Origin: JAHBXL01 sp038247555
GTDB lineage: Bacteria; Planctomycetota; Phycisphaerae; Phycisphaerales; UBA1924
DNA: 64,000 bases
Assembly: GCA_038247555.1 (NCBI GenBank)
Contig: JBBRUT010000002.1
Location: 16,955 to 80,954, forward strand
Reading direction: 5' to 3'
Of the stretch, positions 26,033-35,723 are shown one piece after another (the first letter of the stretch is position 1; each line of letters starts with the position of its first letter). The notes beneath the pieces are model-generated. The model was not told the origin of the DNA. It saw only the letters and a program-made list of their open reading frames with translations, and did not search any database. The position numbers and the translations under genes were made by a program.

Positions 26033-27796
26033 GTGAACGGACTCACCTGCCGCTGGACATTTCGAGGATCAGACCGGCCGATCGGCGCAAATGCCCCCGG
26101 GCTGGTGGAGCGCGTCCTGCGGGCACGTGGGATTGATCCCGCCGCGGCGGGCGAGTTTCTAGATCCGCGGCTGGTTCACCTGCACGATCCCTCGCTCATC
26201 CCCGACATGGACCGTGCCGCGGCACGCTTGCTGGAAGCGCTGAAGGGCGGGGAGACGATCGCGATCTATGGCGACTACGACGTCGATGGCATCACCGCGA
26301 CGGCGATGCTGTACCACATGCTGGGCGCCATCGAACCCGAAGCGCTTCGGGAACGCATCATCACCTATGTGCCGCACCGGATCGATGAGGGATATGGCCT
26401 CAACGCGGATGCAATCTCGGAGCTATCGCGAAGGGGCGCGAGGGTCATCGTCTCGGTCGACTGCGGGGTCACGGCGTTCGAGCCCGCGAGGCGTGCCCGC
26501 GAGGAGGGTGTCGACCTGATCATTACCGATCACCACAATGCGCCGGCAGATGGAGAGGCTCTACCGGATGCATATGCCATCGTGCATCCGCGCCGACCAG
26601 GGTCGGCGTATCCGTTTGGCGAGCTCTCTGGCGCGGGCGTCGCGTACAAACTGGCGTGGCGGCTGGCAACGATGCACGAACGCTCGCCGCGTCTGTCGGC
26701 TTCGATGCGCTCGCTGCTGATCGACATGCTCGCGTTCGCTGCGCTGGGCACGATCGCGGATGTGGTTCCGCTGGTCGGCGAGAATCGGGTGATTGCGAGG
26801 TTCGGGCTTGGTCGGATCAAGCACTCGCCGTTCACCGGTCTGCGGGCGCTCGTCGAAGCTTCGGGCCTGGGCAGCGACAAGGTCGACGCCATGGATGTGG
26901 GCTTCAAGCTTGCGCCGCGGCTGAACGCGGCCGGGCGCATGGGGCACGCCAAAGACGCGATGGAACTGTTCACGACCGCCACGCCGGATCGCGCGCGTGA
27001 CATCGCCAGGGAACTGACTTCCAAGAATAACGAACGCCGTCAGGTTGAGAAGGCGATCTTCGAGCAGGCACGAGAGATGGCTGAGTCTGCGGGCATGAAC
27101 GCGCCGGATCGCCGGGCTGTCGTGCTCGCGCACGAAGACTGGCACGCGGGTGTCGTGGGGATCGTGTGCTCACGAATGGTCGAGCGGTATGCACGGCCGG
27201 CAATCCTTCTTCAGAAACGTGAAGGGTTCTGCCACGGTTCCGGACGATCGATCCCGGGTTTCAACCTGCACGGGGGGCTGCTGAGCTGCGCAAGTTTTCT
27301 CGACAAGTACGGCGGGCACGACATGGCGGTCGGCATGCACCTGGCCGAATCGAAGTTCGAGGCGTTTGTGGAAGCGTTCACCGAGCATGCCAATGGCCTG
27401 ATCACCGAGGACATGCTGCGGCCTCTGCTGACCGCAGACTGTGAGGCGGGGCTTGACGAACTAACTCCGGATCTGGTGCGAGGACTGGAGAGGTTGGAGC
27501 CGTTCGGACGCGACAACCCCGAGGTGGCGGTGATCATCCGGAACGTCCGGCTGCTCGGACCTCCCAAGACCTTCGGCAGCAATGCCAAGCATCTGTCTTT
27601 GACCCTCACCACTCAGCAGGCCCCGGGCGATCAAACCGCTGTCCGAACGATTCGCGCCATCGGGTGGGACTGGGCGGAACACGCGCCGCGGCTGGCGGCA
27701 GGCGCAACGGTTGACCTGGTGGTGAAACCGGCAATCAACACGTTCAATGGCCGGACCACGGTCGAGCCGATTATCGAGGATGTACGGATTGTCTGA
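26033..27796 (+). CDS. recJ: Single-stranded-DNA-specific exonuclease RecJ
   Basis: A 587-residue RecJ, the 5'-3' ssDNA exonuclease of recombination and mismatch repair. Phosphoesterase motifs are visible in order: IYGDYDVDGITATAML, VSVDCGVTAFE, IITDHHNAP (the DHH motif), AALGTIADVVPL and, in the DHHA1 domain, SGRSIPGFNLHGGL...YGGHDMAVGM. The C-terminal OB-fold region ends with VKPAINTFNGRTTVEP. I choose the GTG at 26033 (VNGLTCRWTF): it gives the normal length and leaves room for the divergent promoter. It begins a six-gene same-strand run ending at ftsI. Confidence 0.94.
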   Translation: MNGLTCRWTFRGSDRPIGANAPGLVERVLRARGIDPAAAGEFLDPRLVHLHDPSLIPDMDRAAARLLEALKGGETIAIYGDYDVDGITATAMLYHMLGAIEPEALRERIITYVPHRIDEGYGLNADAISELSRRGARVIVSVDCGVTAFEPARRAREEGVDLIITDHHNAPADGEALPDAYAIVHPRRPGSAYPFGELSGAGVAYKLAWRLATMHERSPRLSASMRSLLIDMLAFAALGTIADVVPLVGENRVIARFGLGRIKHSPFTGLRALVEASGLGSDKVDAMDVGFKLAPRLNAAGRMGHAKDAMELFTTATPDRARDIARELTSKNNERRQVEKAIFEQAREMAESAGMNAPDRRAVVLAHEDWHAGVVGIVCSRMVERYARPAILLQKREGFCHGSGRSIPGFNLHGGLLSCASFLDKYGGHDMAVGMHLAESKFEAFVEAFTEHANGLITEDMLRPLLTADCEAGLDELTPDLVRGLERLEPFGRDNPEVAVIIRNVRLLGPPKTFGSNAKHLSLTLTTQQAPGDQTAVRTIRAIGWDWAEHAPRLAAGATVDLVVKPAINTFNGRTTVEPIIEDVRIV

Positions 27797-27808
27797 GCGG
27801 AGGAACTC

Positions 27809-28801
27809 ATGGTCCGGATGAGCTTCATGGCCGTCGCACTCGTGTTGCTGGCAGCGTGCTTCGTCACTGCACCGTTGTCTGCAACCTCATCACCAGACGT
27901 GCCGGCACGCGATGACCCCGACTCCTCGCTGATCGTCATGTCGTTCAACATCCGGTATGGCACCGCGCGGGATGGCGATGATGCCTGGCCGCGGCGGAAG
28001 CACATGGTCTTCGACCGGATTCGCGACAGCAAGGCCGATGTGGTGGGGCTGCAGGAGGCGCTCAAGTCTCAGATCGATGAACTGCTCATCGCGATGCCCG
28101 AGTACAGCACGGTGGGGGTTGGCCGGGACGATGGCAAGGAGGCGGGAGAGCATTCGGCGATTCTGTATCGTCACGGGCGGCTCGCTCTTGAGCCAGCATC
28201 GCCGGGAGCGAGTGGCAAATCTACGCCCGCGCACGGGAATTTCTGGTACTCCGACTCGCCGGAGCAACCCGGCTCGAAGTCGTGGGGAAACAACATCACC
28301 CGGATCTGCACATGGGCGAGATTCCGAGATACCAAAGCCAATCACGTTTTCAGCGTCTTCAACACGCACTTTGACCACGAGTCGCAGCCTTCAAGAGAGA
28401 AGAGCGCGGCATTGCTCAAACAGCGGGTCGCCGCGCTGCACCATGACCAGCCGGTGATCGTGATGGGCGACTTCAATGCCGGAGAGAAGAACGCCGCCAT
28501 CGCGGCGATGCTGTCTACCGATTCAGCCGCCGCGGGAAAGGAATCGGAGCCAGCGTGTCCCCCGCTCCGCGATTCGTTCCGTGTCGCTCACCCCGAAGAG
28601 CGCGAAGTTGGCACTTTCAACGGTTTCAAGGGCACAACGACTGGCAACAAGATTGACTACATTTTCGTCGATGAGCGTTGGGACGTGCTGGCCGCATCGA
28701 TCGACCGCACCATGCCCGCTGGCCGTTGCCCATCCGACCATTTCCCTGTGATCGCACGGCTTGGCCTCAAGCCACAGGCATCCTCTGACCCCGCGCCATG
28801 A
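27809..28801 (+). CDS. Exported endonuclease/exonuclease/phosphatase (EEP) family hydrolase
   Basis: A 330-residue EEP-fold metal-dependent phosphoesterase. Motifs in order: SFNIRYGTARDGDDAWP, VVGLQEAL, FNTHFDHES, IVMGDFNAGE, KIDYIFVDE and CPSDHFPV, covering the metal-binding Asn/Glu and the catalytic Asp/His. The first 25 residues are a signal peptide containing LAAC, which may be a lipobox. Homologues act on phospholipids, sugar phosphates or nucleic acids; the substrate cannot be told. Ribosome-binding site GGAGG is 6 bp before the ATG. Its stop overlaps the rsmH start (ATGA). Confidence 0.9.
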   Translation: MVRMSFMAVALVLLAACFVTAPLSATSSPDVPARDDPDSSLIVMSFNIRYGTARDGDDAWPRRKHMVFDRIRDSKADVVGLQEALKSQIDELLIAMPEYSTVGVGRDDGKEAGEHSAILYRHGRLALEPASPGASGKSTPAHGNFWYSDSPEQPGSKSWGNNITRICTWARFRDTKANHVFSVFNTHFDHESQPSREKSAALLKQRVAALHHDQPVIVMGDFNAGEKNAAIAAMLSTDSAAAGKESEPACPPLRDSFRVAHPEEREVGTFNGFKGTTTGNKIDYIFVDERWDVLAASIDRTMPAGRCPSDHFPVIARLGLKPQASSDPAP

Positions 28802-29751
28802 CCGCTCCTGGTGATCATATTCCGGTTCTGATGGAAGCCGTGCTGCGGACGCTCGACCCTCGGCCGGGCGACACGGTTCTGGATTGCACGGCAGGCCTAG
28901 GCGGACACGCCGCGGCCATGGCAGAGCGGATCGGTCCCACTGGCACACTTGTCCTGCTCGATGTCGATAAGGGCAATCTGCAACGCGCTGAGGCCCGGGT
29001 GCTTGCGCTCCCCTCGCCACCAAAGGTGCTCGCCGTGCACTCTCCGTTCTCCGCTGCGGCCCGGCTCGCGCAGGAGCAGGCGTTGGTCGTCGATGTGCTG
29101 CTGGCGGATTTGGGGTTCTCATCGAACCAGATCAGCGACGGTGCCCGCGGGTTCAGCTTTCAGCGTGATGGCCCGCTCGATATGCGGCTTGACCCGACCG
29201 CCCCGGTTACGGCCGCGGAACTCGTGAACACGCTTCCGGAGAGGGAACTCGCCCAGATCATCTTTGACTATGGGGAAGACCCTGCGGCGCGGCGGATCGC
29301 CGGAGCGATCGTCCGGGCAAGGACTGTCACGCCGTTTTCGACGACGGCGCAACTCGCCGCGGCGGTACACTCGGTCGCAGGCCGGGGGGGGCGGCAGGGT
29401 GGGCGTTCGCCCATCGACACGGCGACAAAGACGTTTCAGGCGCTTCGGATCGCCGTGAACGACGAACTTGGGCATCTCGATGCCTTGTTGTCGTCCATAC
29501 GCCGCGCGGCGGAAATCAGCGGAACAACATGGCTTCGCAACGAGCCGGGGCGAGGCGCGAGGATCGGCATCATTGCGTTCCATTCGCTCGAAGATCGTCC
29601 TGTCAAGAATGTGTTCGGCACACTGGTGTCAACAGGTCGTGCCGAAGCGGTGGAACGCGGCGCAGTTCAGGCGGATGAAGCAGAACTCACTCGCAACTCC
29701 CGTGCCCGATCCGCTAAACTGCGGGTGATCAGGCTCGGACATCGCGACTGA
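28798..29751 (+). CDS. rsmH: 16S rRNA (cytosine1402-N4)-methyltransferase RsmH
   Basis: A 317-residue RsmH (MraW), which methylates C1402 in the decoding centre of 16S rRNA. Family signatures are present: HIPVLMEAVLRTLDPRPGD at the start, DCTAGLGGHAAAM (SAM motif I), ADLGFSSNQ, RGFSFQRDGPLDMRLD, TATKTFQALRIAVNDEL-like text and IIAFHSLEDRPVKN. It overlaps the preceding gene by 4 bp. In most bacteria it opens the dcw cluster after mraZ. Here mraZ is absent, and a LysM gene, an ftsL-like gene and ftsI follow. Confidence 0.96.
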   Translation: MTAPGDHIPVLMEAVLRTLDPRPGDTVLDCTAGLGGHAAAMAERIGPTGTLVLLDVDKGNLQRAEARVLALPSPPKVLAVHSPFSAAARLAQEQALVVDVLLADLGFSSNQISDGARGFSFQRDGPLDMRLDPTAPVTAAELVNTLPERELAQIIFDYGEDPAARRIAGAIVRARTVTPFSTTAQLAAAVHSVAGRGGRQGGRSPIDTATKTFQALRIAVNDELGHLDALLSSIRRAAEISGTTWLRNEPGRGARIGIIAFHSLEDRPVKNVFGTLVSTGRAEAVERGAVQADEAELTRNSRARSAKLRVIRLGHRD

Positions 29752-29861
29752 TCGAGTTCGGCAGAATGGCGGGAAGGAGCCCGCTCTTTGAAGCCGGAGC
29801 GGTCAGAACGCCGAGTCAAGACACAGACGCTCAGATACGCACTCGCAGCAAGGACGCAGCA

Positions 29862-30914
29862 GTGACCCGGGAACACAAGCTCGCTCTCATTGTCGGTTTT
29901 TCACTCGTCCTCATCGTGGGCGTGTTGATCAGCGACCATTTCTCACCCGCACGGACGCAGGACGTCTCGGCGGGTGCGATGTCCGCTGGAACACCGGTCG
30001 GCTTCGGCAGTTCGCCTCAGGGGCTTCGTGTCCCGGCGGACCCGACGTCCCGTCCACAGCTCCCCGACACGCTGACCTCCAGCCACGTGGCCAACCGCCT
30101 GCCTGAGCAGCCGACCTATCAGCCTCCAGCGCCGCAGCCCGCGCCGACGGCCCTTGCCGCCCAAGAGGTTCCGCCGAGCCTGCCCGAGGTCACGAGGCCG
30201 TCTGGCCCTACCGAACTGGTGATGGGCGTTCCCAACTCGCCCGCCAACCAGATATCAGAACCCCTTCGCTCAGACTTTGAGCCCGCCACGGGCGCGATCG
30301 GCGAACGATTTGCCGAGAACACCTCTCGCAGCATCCCCGGTTTAGGGAATAACCCGATTGGCCCCGGAGCGGTTCTGACGAAGCCTGTTGATCAGATCGC
30401 CGCTCCTCCGGTGAGCAGCAAGCCATTGTCCTCAGGGTCGATGAAGCGCCACACGATTCAGGAAGGTGATTCGATCTATCGCATCACTGCCACTCAGTAT
30501 GGGGATGGAATGCTCTGGGCTCGCCTCCGCGAGTTTAACCCTGGCAAGATTGGCCATGAGGGCGAGCTTCGTGACGGCGTCGTGATCGAGCTCCCTCCAA
30601 AGGATGTGCTGCTGGGCAAGGCAGTTCTTCCCCCTCCGGGAATGAAAGCCCCTGCTACACGCGCCGGCCCTTCGCGGCAGACCCCCTCGACCACCCCCAC
30701 TCCCAGCAAGATCGACTCGCCGCAGAAGCGCAATGGCACGGCTCCTGGCCACACCGTGTACGTTGTGCAGCGCGGCGACGAACTGGGCATGGTCGCCAAG
30801 AAGATGCTCGGATCCGTCAAGCGTTGGCCCGAGATCGCCGCGCTCAACAAGGATGTGATGCCCGACCCCGACACCCTGACCGCCGGCATGAAGCTGCGGA
30901 TCCCTGTGAGGTGA
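29862..30914 (+). CDS. Membrane-anchored protein with two LysM domains
   Basis: A 350-residue bitopic protein. From a GTG start (29862; AAGGA about 7 bp upstream) it reads VTREHKLALIVGFSLVLIVG, giving a cytoplasmic stub and one transmembrane helix. A Pro-rich linker of about 190 residues follows, then two LysM peptidoglycan-binding domains (HTIQEGDSIYRITATQYGDG and VYVVQRGDELGMVAKKMLG). An ATG at 29766 would add 32 polar residues and has no Shine-Dalgarno. Its place between rsmH and the ftsL-like gene suggests a role at the division site or in anchoring the envelope to peptidoglycan. No enzyme domain is seen. Confidence 0.82.
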   Translation: MTREHKLALIVGFSLVLIVGVLISDHFSPARTQDVSAGAMSAGTPVGFGSSPQGLRVPADPTSRPQLPDTLTSSHVANRLPEQPTYQPPAPQPAPTALAAQEVPPSLPEVTRPSGPTELVMGVPNSPANQISEPLRSDFEPATGAIGERFAENTSRSIPGLGNNPIGPGAVLTKPVDQIAAPPVSSKPLSSGSMKRHTIQEGDSIYRITATQYGDGMLWARLREFNPGKIGHEGELRDGVVIELPPKDVLLGKAVLPPPGMKAPATRAGPSRQTPSTTPTPSKIDSPQKRNGTAPGHTVYVVQRGDELGMVAKKMLGSVKRWPEIAALNKDVMPDPDTLTAGMKLRIPVR

Positions 30915-30918
30915 GCGC

Positions 30919-31230
30919 GTGTTTGGCAAGCTCGTGTTTCTCATCGTGAGTGTGGGCATCATCGCCGGCGTGCTGCTGGTGAACCGGCAGCTGCGCATCC
31001 AGTCTGCGCACGAACTGGCAAATGCGCAGCGGCGGGTTGCCGAGCATGACCGGACGCTCTGGCGGCTGCGAGCAGAAATCGCCTCGCGTGTCACTCCCGA
31101 GCGCGTGCAGGTCTTGGCCTCCCGACTAGGTACGCTGATGCCCATCTCTGACGACCGCTACGTGGAGCTTGTGCAGCGTGAGCGTGAGGAAGCCATGAGT
31201 GAGGCGATCACCATGGACACCACGCACTAA
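30919..31230 (+). CDS. FtsL-like division protein (small bitopic coiled-coil)
   Basis: A 103-residue protein with a GTG start: VFGKLVFLIVSVGIIAGVLL is a single membrane helix at the extreme N-terminus, followed by a heptad-like region (SAHELANAQRRVAEHDRTLW...RLRAEIASRVTPERVQVLAS). Size, topology and the position between rsmH and ftsI are those of FtsL, which recruits and activates the septal FtsW-FtsI synthase. FtsL sequences diverge too fast for firm identification, so this rests mainly on context. It lies 4 bp downstream of the LysM gene. Confidence 0.72.
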   Translation: MFGKLVFLIVSVGIIAGVLLVNRQLRIQSAHELANAQRRVAEHDRTLWRLRAEIASRVTPERVQVLASRLGTLMPISDDRYVELVQREREEAMSEAITMDTTH

Positions 31231-31280
31231 CGACGACCGACTTGGACTCTCGACCACCGGCCAAAGGCCAGGGGTACTGC

Positions 31281-33314
31281 ATGGACGCGGAGCTCAAGCC
31301 AACCAAGGCACCAGACCACTCGGCTCAGAACCTCGCTTCAAGCGATGGAGTCGAGCCCGATTCGAGCCCGGACGCTCGCATCAACTTTGTCGCCTTCCTG
31401 TCGATCGCAACGATCTGCGTCTTTCTGGGCCTGATGCTTGCCCGGGTGGTGCAGCTTCAGGTCGCGCCGGGCGTGGTGCTTGCGGCCCACGGCGGCAGCC
31501 GCGTTTCGGCACGCTCTGAGCCCGGCGTACGCGGCGACGTGCTGGATCGTCGCGGCCGCCCGCTGGCGATCACCCGGTTCGCCTTCCGAGTGTTCATCGA
31601 TCCAGTCGATTTTCCCGTCCCCGCCGAGGAAGCGGTGCAGAAGCTCGCCGATGCCACCGACATCCCGTTTGAAGAGATCATGCGCCGCCTGGCCCCGAAG
31701 CTCGCAGAGAACGAGAAGCTCAGCGCGGCGGAGAACGACGACGACCCCTGGACTGAAGCCGACAAGGGACTCAACCGCTACGTTGCGCTGAACCATGGCC
31801 CCAACGCTGGCGCGCTGGAAGACTGGCGGGTGGATGTCATCCGGGGGCTGAAACTTCCGGGCGTGCACCTGGAGACCTGGCCGCTGCGCGAGACCCCCGC
31901 CGATGACCTGGTCGCGGGCCTGCTGGGCAAGGTCGGCATCGACCACACCGGGCTGCTGGGCGTTGAGAAGATGGTCAACGGTCAGGCCGCTCCAACCTCC
32001 GGCCGGATCGAGTATGTCCGGGATGCGAAGGGTCGCCCGCTGTGGGTGAACTCCAATGGCTATGCCGCGCCGCAGCGCGGACAGGATGTCCGACTGTCGC
32101 TCGACCTCGAAGTGCAGCGGATTGTCCTCGAGGAGGTCCGCCGCGGCGTCGAGGAGGCCGAAGCCGCCGGTGGCCGCGCGGTGGTGATGGACCCCCGCAC
32201 CGGAGAGGTGCTCGCGCTGGCCGATGTGCTGCGCCCGGTGCCGGGCGCGGTGCAATACAAGTGGGATGTGCCGATCGGCCAGGAAAGCGGCGGTCGGCCC
32301 CGCTATGTCACCATCAACATTGACCCCTCTCGAGCCAAGGAAGCATCACTCGCACGAAATCGATGTGTCGAGGATGTCTATGAACCAGGGTCAACGTTCA
32401 AGTCCTTCATGTGGGCGGTCGCGACGGAGTCCGGCGCGGCGACTCTTGAAGAGCAGATCGATACCGAGGCCGGAAGGTGGCGAACACCCTACGGCCGACC
32501 GGTGAACGATGTGACTGCGCGCGACGTGATGACCTGGCGTGAAGTGCTGGTGAACTCATCAAACATCGGCATGGTAAAGGTCACCAGCCGCATGGGCTTT
32601 GACGAACTCCGTGAGGGCGTGCTGCGGTTTGGCTTCGGCAAGCGGACAGGCATCGGTCTGGTCGGCGAATCGACGGGCCTGGTGACGACCAAGAAGAACT
32701 GGTCGAAGTACACGCAGACATCCGTCGCGATGGGGCACGAAGTTGCCGTGACACCGATCCAGATGGCCCGCGCGTTCTCCGCTTTCGCAAGGCCGGGCGA
32801 GCTCGCCGGAACTCTTCCCCCGATCACGCTTCGCGCCATTCCCGCTGATGCCCCGGGCGGCGGGTTTGTTCCCGGCGTTCGCGCCCTGCCACAGCAGATC
32901 GCAGAAATCACACGCGACACCATGCGCGGCGTGACACACAACCTCGATCAGCGCATGACGAAGAAGGACCAGGCGGTGCACCTGCGATACGAGGCGTTCG
33001 GCAAGTCGGGAACCGCCGAGATCCCACTCGGCCCGCCGCCCCCGGGCAAGCGGCGACCCAAGGGCTCGGATGGCTACTTCCAGGGTCAGTACAACTCCTC
33101 GTTCATCGCCGGCGGGCCTGTTGAAGATCCGCGAATCGTGGTGATCGTGGTGATCGATGACCCGGGCCCCAGCCTCGTGGCATCGCGGCGGCACTACGGC
33201 GCGGCAACCGCTGGGCCGGTTGTGCGCCGGATCATGGAGCGGACACTGTCATACCTCGGCGTGCCGGCTTCCTACCCAGTGGCGGGGTCGGACTCAGTGG
33301 CACAGGCGAACTGA
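31281..33314 (+). CDS. ftsI: Septal peptidoglycan transpeptidase FtsI (class B PBP)
   Basis: A 677-residue class B penicillin-binding protein. A cytoplasmic tail is followed by one membrane helix (VAFLSIATICVFLGLMLARV), the pedestal domain starting ARSEPGVRGDVLDRRGRPLA, and the transpeptidase domain with STFK (Ser371 nucleophile), SSN (426-428) and KSGT (575-578). It crosslinks peptidoglycan at the septum together with FtsW. The ATG at 31281 has AGGGG 6 bp upstream; a TTG at 31242 is the alternative. There is no C-terminal PASTA domain. The usual next gene, murE, is absent: a convergent GC-dockerin gene ends 10 bp away. Confidence 0.94.
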   Translation: MDAELKPTKAPDHSAQNLASSDGVEPDSSPDARINFVAFLSIATICVFLGLMLARVVQLQVAPGVVLAAHGGSRVSARSEPGVRGDVLDRRGRPLAITRFAFRVFIDPVDFPVPAEEAVQKLADATDIPFEEIMRRLAPKLAENEKLSAAENDDDPWTEADKGLNRYVALNHGPNAGALEDWRVDVIRGLKLPGVHLETWPLRETPADDLVAGLLGKVGIDHTGLLGVEKMVNGQAAPTSGRIEYVRDAKGRPLWVNSNGYAAPQRGQDVRLSLDLEVQRIVLEEVRRGVEEAEAAGGRAVVMDPRTGEVLALADVLRPVPGAVQYKWDVPIGQESGGRPRYVTINIDPSRAKEASLARNRCVEDVYEPGSTFKSFMWAVATESGAATLEEQIDTEAGRWRTPYGRPVNDVTARDVMTWREVLVNSSNIGMVKVTSRMGFDELREGVLRFGFGKRTGIGLVGESTGLVTTKKNWSKYTQTSVAMGHEVAVTPIQMARAFSAFARPGELAGTLPPITLRAIPADAPGGGFVPGVRALPQQIAEITRDTMRGVTHNLDQRMTKKDQAVHLRYEAFGKSGTAEIPLGPPPPGKRRPKGSDGYFQGQYNSSFIAGGPVEDPRIVVIVVIDDPGPSLVASRRHYGAATAGPVVRRIMERTLSYLGVPASYPVAGSDSVAQAN

Positions 33315-33324
33315 GCGTCGCGGC

Positions 33325-35577
33325 TTAGCACCCGGCAAACCACAGACTCAGGAACGCGAAGATGTCCGGGACGGTGATCGAACTGTCGCCGTTGATGTCG
33401 GCGGCCTCATCCTGCGCGAACCACACGCTGAGGAACGCGAAGATGTCGGGCACTTCCACACCGTTCTGGCCATCGAAGTCGGCGCGGCACTGACCGATGA
33501 GTGTGAATGGCGCCGAAACGGCGAAGAAGATCTGGCCGTCGGCATCGATGCGGACGCGGGCGATCGTCGACGGCGCTGCAAGCTGCGGCAGCGCCACCGC
33601 GGCAGACCCGGTGTTGGGGAATGTGCCGAGCGACTGGTCGAACGTGTCGCCCCCATCAGTCGAAAGACGGATGGTGACCGTGCTGCACGAAATGGGGGAC
33701 TGATCGGTCCCGCCGACCGTCCACTCCACTGTCGCGATGCCCGGCTCGATCGATGCGCTATCCGCCGGGGTGATTACGGCAAACGGCGAAGTGCCGGGCG
33801 GCAACGTGAGCCGCGTGAAGTCCGAGTACACTGTGCCGCCCGCACCGGGGAAGTTGTCGCGGACGATAACGCGGAACCGCCGCGTTACGCCGGTGACGGT
33901 CGGAAGCATCTCTCCGGGTGTTTGGATTCCGGCTAGCACATCAGACATTTGCGGAAACGTGCGATCGGGGAGAAGCACCGGCGGGAAGATACGGAAAAGT
34001 GCACCTTCTCCGTTGTCGACAGCGTCGTCGCCTGTGATCGGCCGGGCGACCCCCGTGTCGTACTGCTCCCATGAGTAGGTGAGGACATCGCCATCGGGAT
34101 CAGTCGCTTCGGCGGCAAGGGTGAACGGCGTGCCGGGCGGGATGCTGGTGTCGGGTGTGGTGAACTGGATGACTGGCAGACTGTTCCCGCTCGCGGTCAG
34201 TGCCGGGCATTCGCGCTGAGCGAGAAGGAGCATCATCTCCCGCACGCTGCCATGGTGAAAGTACGGATCGGCGAAGAGCACGATGTTGTCGCTGGGCGGC
34301 GCATCGCCGACCGGGCAGCCGCCGGCATAGCTCATGGGCGTAGAGCCTGTGCCGGCCTCCCATGCGGTGTTGAGCGTGACATTGCCCTGGCACCGGCCGC
34401 GCACACCGCTATAACTGTGTCGAGCGCCGAACTGATGGCCGATCTCATGGATGACCACGAGCGCTGCGAGGGGATCGACATCACCGCCGCGCGGGATGCC
34501 GGAAATGCCGCCGGCCTTGTTCTGCGTGCAGACCGCATTCAGGTAAGCAACGCCTCCGTAGACACGCGTCAGCAGGTGTCCCAGATCGAACTGATCGCTC
34601 CCGATCACCGAGTTGAGGTTCTGGATGTTCACGCTCAGGAACGGCCCGGAGCAGTCTCCGCCCGCCGTGCCGTCGCAGGTGGTCGGGTAAGGATCCGTCT
34701 CGGGATCGATGTACACGAGCTGGTCGTTGTTCGATACCAGCACGAAGTGCACCGCAAGATCGGCCTCATAGACGACGTTGGTGCGGGAAACAACCGTGAC
34801 GATCGCCGCGAGCGGATCGGCGGGATTCGGCGCGTTCCCAAGTATTGTGCACTGGTGCAGACCCCACTCGCCGGTGCAGGCCATGGCGAGCCGGATGGTT
34901 CGGAGTTGGTGTGCGCCGCGAACCGAAGGCTCTCCCGGCAGTTTAGGAGTCTCCTGAATCTGGCCGGGAGCCGCCGCGCTCGGCAGGCGACCATTCGCCG
35001 CGGGCTCGTTGGCCGTATGGCATGTCCAATCAGCGGTCGCAGTGAGATCACGCAACCAGTAGACGACGGCGTGATCGGGACCTCCCGATTGCCACGGGTC
35101 GATCATCCATGTGTCGCCCGGTGCGGAAAGAGCATCGGGGTCATCTGCGCCATCGGTGCGGATCGTCCGCAGCATGGCCGTCAGGCCGCGGGGCGAAAGT
35201 TCAAGCCGGCCCGAGGCAAGGCCGTCCACCGACTGAACGATGTACGTGCGGATCTGCGGAAATCGGGCCTGAAGCTCGGGCTCCATGACCGGAGACTCGG
35301 CGATGCGGCAGGGCGCAAGCCACCCGGAAGGATGGGGCAGATCGATCCGCAGGCCATAGTCGGCGAGTCGGGCACCGATTCGGCTTATCGGGGCCTGCGC
35401 GAGCGCGGCGGCGAACTCCGGCACATTGATGTTGACGAGCGGCCCTTGAATCGGCCGCGGCCCGGGGACGGACCACGCGGGCGGGGCATCGGGGCGGGCG
35501 CCATCCGGCAGGACCGAGAATGTCTGGGCTGCGCCAGCGGAAGCGAAGAATGTAACACACAGCGCGGCAAGCTTCAC
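33325..35577 (-). CDS. Secreted metzincin (M12B/reprolysin-like) metalloprotease with GC-type dockerin
   Basis: A secreted protein of about 750 residues. After a signal peptide (VKLAALCVTFFASAGAAQ) comes a roughly 220-residue N-terminal region, then a protease domain with the zinc motif HEIGHQFGARH (His/His/His ligands and catalytic Glu) and a Met-turn MSYAGG, as in reprolysin/ADAM-type metzincins. Two beta-sandwich-like segments follow, and the tail is a GC-type dockerin (DFDGQNGVEVPDIFAFLSVW, DINGDSSITVPDIFAFLSLW, FAGC). I use the GTG at 35577, preceded by AAAGGG; another GTG at 35613 would lengthen the leader by 12 residues. Likely an extracellular degradative enzyme. Confidence 0.87.
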   Translation of the reverse strand: MKLAALCVTFFASAGAAQTFSVLPDGARPDAPPAWSVPGPRPIQGPLVNINVPEFAAALAQAPISRIGARLADYGLRIDLPHPSGWLAPCRIAESPVMEPELQARFPQIRTYIVQSVDGLASGRLELSPRGLTAMLRTIRTDGADDPDALSAPGDTWMIDPWQSGGPDHAVVYWLRDLTATADWTCHTANEPAANGRLPSAAAPGQIQETPKLPGEPSVRGAHQLRTIRLAMACTGEWGLHQCTILGNAPNPADPLAAIVTVVSRTNVVYEADLAVHFVLVSNNDQLVYIDPETDPYPTTCDGTAGGDCSGPFLSVNIQNLNSVIGSDQFDLGHLLTRVYGGVAYLNAVCTQNKAGGISGIPRGGDVDPLAALVVIHEIGHQFGARHSYSGVRGRCQGNVTLNTAWEAGTGSTPMSYAGGCPVGDAPPSDNIVLFADPYFHHGSVREMMLLLAQRECPALTASGNSLPVIQFTTPDTSIPPGTPFTLAAEATDPDGDVLTYSWEQYDTGVARPITGDDAVDNGEGALFRIFPPVLLPDRTFPQMSDVLAGIQTPGEMLPTVTGVTRRFRVIVRDNFPGAGGTVYSDFTRLTLPPGTSPFAVITPADSASIEPGIATVEWTVGGTDQSPISCSTVTIRLSTDGGDTFDQSLGTFPNTGSAAVALPQLAAPSTIARVRIDADGQIFFAVSAPFTLIGQCRADFDGQNGVEVPDIFAFLSVWFAQDEAADINGDSSITVPDIFAFLSLWFAGC

Positions 35578-35723
35578 TCGTAGGCCCTTTCTGCGGAGGC
35601 TGAAATCAACCACGCTGCGCCGTGAATGGCGACCTCACAGTTTACCGTGGATCTGGCGAGCCACAAGAAAGCCGCGGCGACACGGCGCGAAGGCCCTCGA
35701 ATCGATGGAACGCCCGCGATCAG

